DNA from: Comamonadaceae bacterium
GTDB taxonomy: Bacteria > Pseudomonadota > Gammaproteobacteria > Burkholderiales > Burkholderiaceae_C
Length of the DNA stretch: 64,000 nucleotides
Assembly: GCA_947455145.1 (NCBI GenBank)
Contig: CANGME010000003.1
Span: forward strand, 1 to 64,000
Direction of reading: 5' to 3'
Shown: one piece after another, positions 35,373 to 42,521 of the stretch
Layout: each line of letters opens with the position of its first letter
Numbering within the stretch: position 1 is the first letter of the stretch
Position numbers and translations under genes: made by a program
The notes under the pieces: model-generated
What the model was told of the DNA's origin: nothing
The model's input: only the letters and a program-made list of their open reading frames with translations
The model's database searches: none

Positions 35373-35449
35373 TGGGGTGGCTGATGGGGCTCGAACCCAC
35401 GACAACAGGAATCACAATCCTGGACTCTACCAACTGAGCTACAGCCACC
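35373..35449 (-). tRNA. tRNA-His (GTG anticodon)
   Basis: 77 nt including the extra 5' G (-1) characteristic of tRNA-His and an encoded CCA. Acceptor stem GTGGCTG/CAGCCAC. D-arm AGCTCAGTTGGTAGAG. The anticodon loop has GTG at 35413-35415 in the context ATTGTGATT. The T-arm is GTGGGTTCGAGCCCCAT. All cloverleaf elements are present. Its 3' part is the attachment site of the island to its left. Confidence 0.97.
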
Positions 35450-35462
35450 GTTCAAGACTTCA

Positions 35463-35492
35463 ATTATAACCAATGATGATCAAGAAGCCGAA
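35463..35492 (-). promoter_or_regulatory. tRNA-His promoter
   Basis: A perfect -10 TATAAT (35463-35468, minus strand) ends 13 nt before the tRNA 5' end. A weak -35 candidate TTCGGC lies 18 nt further upstream. Confidence 0.55.
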
Positions 35493-35569
35493 GGAATTTG
35501 AGCCCAAAGCAGTAATTGAAGTTGGTTAAGTGCCTAATGGACTAGAGCCTGCTTGCCGCAGGCTTGCGC

Positions 35570-36301
35570 TTATTTCCAATAAGCCGGGTCCGGCAACTCT
35601 TCAAAGACCTTGCGTAACTGTTCTGCCCAACTCTCGCGAATCGATGCAAAGTAGGGGTCTTTGGCGTCGATCAGCTTGCGTTGGTTAATCTGAAGTGAAT
35701 CGCTTTCGTAGCACAGCAAATCCAGAGGCAAGCCCACTGACAGATTCGACTTGATGGTCGAGTCCATTGAAATCAGGCAGCACTTGGCCACTTCGTCTAG
35801 CGAAAGACCGCCGCCAATGACTCGATCCAGAATCGGTTTGCCGTACTTGGACTCGCCGATTTGAAAAAACGGGGTTTCCTCAGTCGCCTCGATGAAGTTT
35901 CCTGCGGAGTAGATGTTGAACAGACGGGGCGCCTCGCCCTTGACCTGGCCGCCAAAAATCATGTTGGCATTGAACTCGATATTGAAGGCCTTGAGCGATT
36001 CTGCATCTCGTTCATACACTTTTCGCACCGCATCGCCTACCATCTTGGCTGCAGAAAACATGTTGGGGGCCGACGCCAGACTCTTTTCGCCGGGGTTTTC
36101 CATTTGCACACGCAGTCCGCTCGCAACCGACTGGCTGACGGCCAAGTTACCAGCCGTCAAAAGCACCATGACGCGCTCGCCTGGCACCTCGAAGGTGTGC
36201 ATCTTGCGAAAGGTGCTGATCTGATCCATGCCAGCATTGGTACGGGAATCTGAGAGAAAAACCAGGCCGGACTCGCTCTGGACTGCAACGCAATAGGTCA
36301 T
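35570..36301 (-). CDS. Anbu, proteasome-like (HslV-related) peptidase
   Basis: 243 aa. It begins MTYCVAVQSESGLVFLSDSR, the Anbu N-terminus in which Met removal exposes the catalytic Thr. Further N-terminal-hydrolase features are TNAGMDQISTFRKMHTFE and the Lys/Asp context FLSDSRTN (~16-23). Anbu (ancestral beta-subunit) is a bacterial homologue of the proteasome and HslV proteases with weak or unknown peptidase activity. It is last in an operon with a circularly permuted ATP-grasp ligase and an alpha-E protein, the standard genomic company of Anbu. The 72-nt gap before it may allow its own ribosome loading. Confidence 0.95.
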   Translation of the reverse strand: MTYCVAVQSESGLVFLSDSRTNAGMDQISTFRKMHTFEVPGERVMVLLTAGNLAVSQSVASGLRVQMENPGEKSLASAPNMFSAAKMVGDAVRKVYERDAESLKAFNIEFNANMIFGGQVKGEAPRLFNIYSAGNFIEATEETPFFQIGESKYGKPILDRVIGGGLSLDEVAKCCLISMDSTIKSNLSVGLPLDLLCYESDSLQINQRKLIDAKDPYFASIRESWAEQLRKVFEELPDPAYWK

Positions 36302-36373
36302 TCAGAAACAATGTAGTTGTAAAAAAGGAGGCCATCTTAGCTGCATGGCCTCGCCTTTTCAGGATGGGTGCGT

Positions 36374-37333
36374 TCAGGCCTCTTCTGGCATCAGGAAATC
36401 GCGGCTGATGCGCGCACCCAAGTCATTGACCCGGTCCAGGAATTGACCCAAGTAAGTGTGCAGCCCTGTCGCAAGAATTTCGTCAATGCTTGCATACTTG
36501 ATTTCAGCGCACAATTTTCCCGCATGCCGAAGCGTCTCGCCTGACTGCGCGTTGGACAGCATCGCGAGGTTGTCCACAACTTCATTGAGACTTGCATGGA
36601 GTGAGCGGGGCATGTCAGCCCGCAAAATCAACAACTCGGCCACCAGTTCAGGTTTGATCACATCGCGATACACCTTGCGGTAGATTTCGAACCCGGAGAC
36701 ACTGCGCAATATGGCGCTCCAGTGGTAAAAATCGTACTCTTGATCTTTCTCGCTGGCCGAACCAAAGAACTCGCTTTGCACGGCATAAAACTTGACATCC
36801 ACCAACCTGGCCGTGTTGTCAGCACGTTCCAGAAATGTGCCCAAGCGCATGAAATACAGCGCCTCATCCATCAGCATGGTGCCCAAAGTCACGCCACGTG
36901 ACAGGTGTGAACGAAATTTCACCCAGTCCAAAAACTGACCCGGGTCGCTCTCGAACTCATCACCCTTGACCTTACGAAGCACCTCTAGCCAAGTCTGATT
37001 CTGGGTTTCCCAGACCTCGGTGGTCAGCGTTCCCCGAACCGCCCGGGCATTCTCGCGGGCAGCACGAAGGCAAGACACGATGGAAGAGGGGTTGGTTTCC
37101 TCTTTGACCATGAAATTCATCACATCACGGGCATTAACCTCGCCATGCAAGGCGGTATAGGCGGGCAGCAATTCACTGATGTTCAACAGGCTTTGCCATC
37201 CAATCAAAGCCACGGCCTCAGATTGGGGCAACAGTGCTGTTTGATAAGTCACATCCAGCATGCGGGCGGTGTTCTCGGCCCGCTCGGTGTAGCGGGCCAT
37301 CCAGAACAGGTGATCGGCGGTACGTGACAGCAT
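36374..37333 (-). CDS. Alpha-E domain protein (DUF403)
   Basis: 319 aa from ATG 37333; the upstream extension to 37414 would overlap the ATP-grasp gene and lacks family similarity. It begins MLSRTADHLFWMARYTERAE, the hallmark of alpha-E proteins, which are all-helical and rich in conserved Glu/Arg. Other conserved parts are AENARAVRGTLTTEVWETQN and FLERADNTARLVD. These proteins are predicted to work with circularly permuted ATP-grasp ligases in forming peptide-like bonds; the biochemical role is unproven. It starts 17 nt after the ATP-grasp gene. Confidence 0.94.
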   Translation of the reverse strand: MLSRTADHLFWMARYTERAENTARMLDVTYQTALLPQSEAVALIGWQSLLNISELLPAYTALHGEVNARDVMNFMVKEETNPSSIVSCLRAARENARAVRGTLTTEVWETQNQTWLEVLRKVKGDEFESDPGQFLDWVKFRSHLSRGVTLGTMLMDEALYFMRLGTFLERADNTARLVDVKFYAVQSEFFGSASEKDQEYDFYHWSAILRSVSGFEIYRKVYRDVIKPELVAELLILRADMPRSLHASLNEVVDNLAMLSNAQSGETLRHAGKLCAEIKYASIDEILATGLHTYLGQFLDRVNDLGARISRDFLMPEEA

Positions 37334-37350
37334 GGTCTGATTCCTTACGC

Positions 37351-38853
37351 TCAATTCGACTGTGATTGGGACTGCGTTGGCTTCGGTGAAGCCACGCCGT
37401 TCTCTAAAACCCAAGTGTCCTTCGTGCCGCCACCCTGTGACGAGTTAACCACCAGAGACCCCTCTTTCAGCGCCACCCGCGTCAAGCCACCAGGCACCAT
37501 TTGCACCGTCTTGCCGCTAAGGACATAGGGGCGCAAGTCAATGTGACGCGGCGCAATGCCGCTTTCCACAAACGTGGGGCAACTCGACAGGCTCAATGTG
37601 GGCTGGGCAATGTAGCCGCTCGGGTTGGCCAACACCGCCTTGCGGAAGTCTTCGATCTCTGCCTTGGTAGCTGCCGGCCCCACCAGCATGCCGTAACCAC
37701 CAGCACCATGCACTTCTTTGACCACAAGATCCTTGAGATTGGCCAGCGTGTAGGCCAGGTCATCCTTGTTGCGGCACATGTAGGTCGGCACATTGTTGAG
37801 GATAGGCTTTTCGCCCAAATAAAACTCAATCATCTTGGGCACGTAGGGGTAGATGGACTTGTCATCTGCCACGCCAGTGCCCACCGCGTTGCAGATGGTC
37901 ACGTGTCCCGCGCGGTACACATCCATCAAGCCTGCGCAGCCCAGCGTTGAATCCGCACGAAATACTTTGGGATCCAGAAAATCATCGTCCACTCGCCGGT
38001 AGATCACGTCCACCCGACGCGGGCCGCGCGTGGTGCGCATGTAGACAAAATTGTCTTTGACGAACAGGTCTTTCCCCTCGACCAGCTCCACACCCATCTG
38101 CTGGGCCAAAAAGGCATGCTCAAAGTAGGCGCTGTTGAACATGCCCGGGGTCAACACCACCACCGTGGGTTCAGTCGTTGTCGCGGTGCTGGATTCGCGC
38201 AGCGTCTCCAGCAATAAATCGGGGTAGTGGGCCACGGGCGCAACGCGGTGGGCGTTAAAAAGCTGGGGGAACAACCGCATCATCATCTTGCGGTTTTCCA
38301 GCATGTAGCTCACACCACTAGGGACGCGCAGGTTGTCCTCCAGCACGTAGTACTCGGCATCGCCGTTCGGACTGGGCGCACGCACAATATCGACGCCGGA
38401 GATATGGGAGTAAACATTGCCCGGCACATGGACACCCACCATCTCGGGCCGGAACTGCGCGTTTTGCGTGATCTGCTCGGCTGGGATAAGGCCCGCCTTG
38501 ATGATCTCCTGCCCGTGGTACACATCCTGGATGAAGCGGTTCAAGGCCGTGACACGTTGCACCAGCCCACGCTCCAGGCTGGCCCACTCATGCGCAGGAA
38601 TGATGCGTGGAATTAGATCGAACGGGATCAGTCGCTCGGTCCCCGAGCCGTCCTCGTCCTTGGCACCATACACCGCGAATGTGATGCCGACGCGCCTGAA
38701 AATCAGCTCGGCCTCCTCACGGCGCTTGGCCATCATGTCACCCGGCTGACGGGCCAGCCATTCGTCGTAGATCTTGTAATGATCACGGACCTGTTTGCCC
38801 TTCGAGAAAAACTCGTAAGGCATTGCGGTATACATCTCGTCAAATCTTTGCAT
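37351..38853 (-). CDS. Circularly permuted type 2 ATP-grasp protein
   Basis: 500 aa from ATG 38853 (MQRFDEMYTAMPYEFFSKGK). Conserved blocks of the DUF404/DUF407 ATP-grasp group: GTERLIPFDLIPRIIPAHEW, LVEGKDLFVKDNFVYMRTT, RRVDVIYRRVDDDFLDPKVF, CNAVGTGVADDKSIYPYVPK, and KEVHGAGGYGMLVGPAAT. Predicted to ligate a carboxylate to an amine with ATP. The C-terminus is a short Gln-Ser tail, KPTQSQSQSN, echoing the long QS tail of the protein encoded at 45200-46246. First gene of the leftward Anbu operon. Confidence 0.94.
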   Translation of the reverse strand: MQRFDEMYTAMPYEFFSKGKQVRDHYKIYDEWLARQPGDMMAKRREEAELIFRRVGITFAVYGAKDEDGSGTERLIPFDLIPRIIPAHEWASLERGLVQRVTALNRFIQDVYHGQEIIKAGLIPAEQITQNAQFRPEMVGVHVPGNVYSHISGVDIVRAPSPNGDAEYYVLEDNLRVPSGVSYMLENRKMMMRLFPQLFNAHRVAPVAHYPDLLLETLRESSTATTTEPTVVVLTPGMFNSAYFEHAFLAQQMGVELVEGKDLFVKDNFVYMRTTRGPRRVDVIYRRVDDDFLDPKVFRADSTLGCAGLMDVYRAGHVTICNAVGTGVADDKSIYPYVPKMIEFYLGEKPILNNVPTYMCRNKDDLAYTLANLKDLVVKEVHGAGGYGMLVGPAATKAEIEDFRKAVLANPSGYIAQPTLSLSSCPTFVESGIAPRHIDLRPYVLSGKTVQMVPGGLTRVALKEGSLVVNSSQGGGTKDTWVLENGVASPKPTQSQSQSN

Positions 38854-38893
38854 GGCAACTTGTCCTCCGGCTTCAGCTTAGCCTATGTTTGAC

Positions 38894-38945
38894 TACGCAA
38901 GGATCGGGCCAAATAAATATTTCACTGTGGCCTAGTCCTTGCGTA
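38894..38945. promoter_or_regulatory. Long inverted repeat between the divergent operons
   Basis: Arms 38894-38910 and 38929-38945 (17 nt each, 14/17 complementary; the outer 10 nt TACGCAAGGA/TCCTTGCGTA are perfect) around an AT-rich 18-nt centre. It lies 41 nt upstream of the leftward ATP-grasp start and 65 nt before the rightward ATG at 39010. Placement suggests an operator serving both operons. Confidence 0.55.
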
Positions 38946-39009
38946 CTTGCAACACGCTAGGATGTATCTATCGCGCGTCCCATTTCTTTCAACCTGCTAC
39001 GAAACAACT

Positions 39010-42000
39010 ATGTCCATACATGCCGCGCTGAACCATGTGACCCATTACACGTATGACCGCTTGGTTAACCTGGGGCCACAAATCATTCGCTTGCGCCCCG
39101 CCCCGCACTGCCGAAGCAAGATCATTTCGTACTCGCTCAAGGTTGAGCCCGCCAGTCATTACATCAACTGGCAACAAGACCCCTTCGCCAACTACCAGGG
39201 ACGACTGGTGTTCCCCGAGAAGACCAAAGAGTTCAAGGTCACCGTGGATCTGGTGGTCGAGATGGCGGTGTACAACCCCTTCGACTTCTTCCTGGAGCCC
39301 AGTGCTGAGAAGTACCCCTTCAAGTACGAAACCCTTCTTGCGCAAGAGCTTGCCCCCTACCTTGCATCCGATCACCTGACCAAACGCCTGCGGGCCTGTT
39401 TGGCGCGAATTGACCGTCGAAAACGCCGAAGTATCGACTTTTTGGTCGCCGTGAATCAAATGGTTCATGAGGACATCAAGTACTTGATTCGCATGGAGCC
39501 GGGCGTGCAGACACCCGATGAAACCCTCAAACTGGGCTCCGGCTCCTGCCGAGATTCCGCTTGGCTGATGGTGCAGTTGCTGCGCCACTGCGGTCTAGCG
39601 GCCCGCTTTGTTTCGGGCTATCTGATTCAGTTGAAACCCGACGTGAAGGCGCTGGATGGCCCAAGCGGTACCGAAGTCGATTTCACCGACTTGCACGCAT
39701 GGTGTGAGGTGTACCTTCCAGGCGCAGGTTGGGTGGGGCTGGACGCCACTTCCGGCTTACTGGCTGGCGAGGGCCACATTCCACTGGCCTGCACACCTCA
39801 GCCGTCAGGTGCTGCCCCCATTGAAGGCGGCATGGACAAATGCGAGGTAACGTTTGCCCATCACATGGCGGTGACGCGCATTTATGAGTCCCCCCGTGTG
39901 ACCAAGCCCTATACCGAGGAGCAATGGCAAGACGTCATGGCGCTTGGCGACATTGTGGACAAGTCATTGGATGCGGGTGACGTGCGGCTGACCATGGGCG
40001 GCGAGCCCACTTTTGTGGCAGTGAATGATCGCGATGCACCAGAATGGAACACTGATGCACTAGGACCGACCAAACGCGGATTTGCCACCGAGTTGGTGCA
40101 AAAACTGCGTGCCGAATACGGTGAAGGTGGCTTTTTGCACTTTGGCCAGGGGAAGTGGTACCCCGGCGAGCAACTGCCGCGCTGGACGCTCAACATTTAT
40201 TGGCGCGCTGACCGCCAGCCCGTGTGGGCAGACCCCACACTGTTTGCCGATGAACGCGTGCCCACCCACTACACCAGCGAGGACGCACGTCGCTTCACCT
40301 TAACACTCGCGTCAAAGCTGGGCGTGACGGACGAATTCATCGAGAGCGCCTACGAAGACACGTGGTACTACCTGTGGCGTGAGCGCCGTCTGCCCGCCAA
40401 TGTGGATCCGTTCGACTCCAAGCTGGACGACGAGATGGAGCGTGCCCGGCTGCGCCGTGTGTTTGAGCAAAAGCTCGACAGCGTGGTGGGCTACGTGCTC
40501 CCCGTGAAGGCACGAGACGCGAAGGACAAGACCAGTCCCGCGTGGACGACAGGCTCGTGGTTTTTGCGCGATGAACGCATGTACCTGATGCCCGGCGACT
40601 CTCCCATGGGCCTGCGCCTGCCGCTGGATTCGCTACCCTGGGTGAGCGAGACAGATTACCCTTACCTGATAGAGCAGGATCCATCGGCACTGCGTGATGC
40701 CCTGCCTGCGCACGGCTCGTTCGCGCAGCGCTACGACTCATCACAAACCGATCCGAGTAACACCAGCAGCATCAAATTTCAGACGACTAGCAGCTCAGCC
40801 ACCAGCTCTGTGGCTTCCCATGCTCAAAGCCTCACGCAGGCCGAACCGGCCGATTTCTCGCGTGCTCCCTCGCGTCAAGAATCAGCGCATTGGGTCACAC
40901 GCACGGCCCTGTGCGTGGAAGTGCGCGATCCGCGCCGCGCCAGTGGCCCCAAGGCTGAGGCTGTGGGAGAAAAATCGGGTGTGCTGTACATCTTCATGCC
41001 ACCCCTTGAAAGGCTGGAAGACTACTTGGATCTGCTGACGGCCATTGAGGCCACAGCGAAATCCTTAGACGTCAAAATTGTCCTGGAAGGCTACCCACCT
41101 CCGCGCGATCCTCGCCTCAAACTATTACAAGTCACACCCGATCCGGGTGTGATTGAGGTCAACATTCACCCCGTCACCAACTGGAAAGAGTTGGTAAAAA
41201 ACACTGAGTTCTTGTATGGGGTGGCATTCGAGTCGCGTCTGTCCGCAGAGAAGTTCATGAAAGACGGTCGCCACACCGGCACCGGCGGCGGCAATCACTT
41301 TGTGATGGGCGGCGCCACACCGGCAGACAGCCCATTTTTGCGTCGCCCCGAGCTGTTGGCCAGCCTACTGCTGTACTGGCACAACCATCCCTCCCTGAGC
41401 TATCTCTTCAGCGGCATGTTTGTCGGCCCCACCAGCCAGGCACCCCGCGTGGACGAGGCACGCAATGACCAACTCTATGAGCTGGAAATTGCCATCGAGC
41501 AGATCTACAAAAACCGCGAAAAATATGGCCAAAGCATGCCCCCGTGGTTGGTGGACCGCACGCTACGCAACATCTTGATCGACGCCACCGGCAACACACA
41601 TCGGAGCGAGTTTTCTATCGACAAGATGTATTCGCCCGACTCCGCCACCGGCCGTCTCGGGCTGCTTGAGCTGCGCGCGTTTGAGATGCCACCGCACCCC
41701 CACATGAGCAGCGTGCAGCAGCTCTTGCTGCGGGCATTGGTAGCCCGCTTCTGGAAGAGCCCCTACAAAGCGCCCGCCACCCGCTGGGGCACCGAACTGC
41801 ATGACCGCTTCATGTTGCCCACCTTCATCAAGATGGACTTTGATGACGTGATTGCCGAAATGCAAGGGGCCGGTTTTGCCTTTGATACCAGCTGGTTTGC
41901 GCCCCACTACGAGTTCCGTTTCCCCCGAGTTGGATCGATCCAGTCTGCGGGCGTTGAGCTCACCTTACGCAATGCCCTGGAGCCGTGGCATGTGATGGGC

Positions 42001-42471
42001 GAAGAAGGGACGTCCGGTGGCACGGCGCGTTATGTGGACTCGTCCCTGGAACGCATTGAAGTGCATGTCACAGGCATGAATGAGAGTCGCTACGTGGTGA
42101 CTTGCAATGGCCAGGCCCTGCCCCTACAGTCCACCGGTACCAACGGTGAATTTGTGGCCGGTGTGCGTTACAAGGCATGGAACCCACCCTCCAGCCTACA
42201 CCCGAGCATTGGCATCCATACCCCGCTGACCTTTGACATTGTGGACACCTGGATGAAGCGCTCATTGGGCGGCTGCCAGTACTACGTTGCCCATCCGGGC
42301 GGGTTGAATCCAGACACATTCCCGGTCAACGCCTACGAGGCGGAGAGCCGACGCATGTCGCGCTTCGCCGCCATGGGTCACACGCCAGGCGTGATGAACG
42401 TGCCCCCAGCCACCATCAACGTGGCGGGCAGCAAGGAGTTTCCGTTCACGCGTGACTTACGACGCCAATAG
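39010..42471 (+). CDS. Giant transglutaminase-like protein with DUF2126
   Basis: 1153 aa from ATG 39010 (MSIHAALNHVTHYTYDRLVN). An N-terminal bacterial transglutaminase N-region (1-~110) is followed by a transglutaminase/protease core with Cys180 (GSGSCRDSAW), His229 (DLHAWCEVY) and Asp245 (GLDATSG), a complete Cys-His-Asp triad. The remaining ~800 residues form the DUF2126 region (VRLTMGGEPTFVAVNDRDAPEW near 330, GTGGGNHFVMGGATP near 760). This architecture is typical of loci with alpha-E and ATP-grasp genes. Predicted role: peptide-bond cleavage or transfer on the product of the ATP-grasp ligases. No signal peptide. Confidence 0.94.
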   Translation: MSIHAALNHVTHYTYDRLVNLGPQIIRLRPAPHCRSKIISYSLKVEPASHYINWQQDPFANYQGRLVFPEKTKEFKVTVDLVVEMAVYNPFDFFLEPSAEKYPFKYETLLAQELAPYLASDHLTKRLRACLARIDRRKRRSIDFLVAVNQMVHEDIKYLIRMEPGVQTPDETLKLGSGSCRDSAWLMVQLLRHCGLAARFVSGYLIQLKPDVKALDGPSGTEVDFTDLHAWCEVYLPGAGWVGLDATSGLLAGEGHIPLACTPQPSGAAPIEGGMDKCEVTFAHHMAVTRIYESPRVTKPYTEEQWQDVMALGDIVDKSLDAGDVRLTMGGEPTFVAVNDRDAPEWNTDALGPTKRGFATELVQKLRAEYGEGGFLHFGQGKWYPGEQLPRWTLNIYWRADRQPVWADPTLFADERVPTHYTSEDARRFTLTLASKLGVTDEFIESAYEDTWYYLWRERRLPANVDPFDSKLDDEMERARLRRVFEQKLDSVVGYVLPVKARDAKDKTSPAWTTGSWFLRDERMYLMPGDSPMGLRLPLDSLPWVSETDYPYLIEQDPSALRDALPAHGSFAQRYDSSQTDPSNTSSIKFQTTSSSATSSVASHAQSLTQAEPADFSRAPSRQESAHWVTRTALCVEVRDPRRASGPKAEAVGEKSGVLYIFMPPLERLEDYLDLLTAIEATAKSLDVKIVLEGYPPPRDPRLKLLQVTPDPGVIEVNIHPVTNWKELVKNTEFLYGVAFESRLSAEKFMKDGRHTGTGGGNHFVMGGATPADSPFLRRPELLASLLLYWHNHPSLSYLFSGMFVGPTSQAPRVDEARNDQLYELEIAIEQIYKNREKYGQSMPPWLVDRTLRNILIDATGNTHRSEFSIDKMYSPDSATGRLGLLELRAFEMPPHPHMSSVQQLLLRALVARFWKSPYKAPATRWGTELHDRFMLPTFIKMDFDDVIAEMQGAGFAFDTSWFAPHYEFRFPRVGSIQSAGVELTLRNALEPWHVMGEEGTSGGTARYVDSSLERIEVHVTGMNESRYVVTCNGQALPLQSTGTNGEFVAGVRYKAWNPPSSLHPSIGIHTPLTFDIVDTWMKRSLGGCQYYVAHPGGLNPDTFPVNAYEAESRRMSRFAAMGHTPGVMNVPPATINVAGSKEFPFTRDLRRQ

Positions 42472-42521
42472 CATGAGCTCACATCGGTACATCCAGCCCC
42501 TAGCTGACTTACACTTACCCA

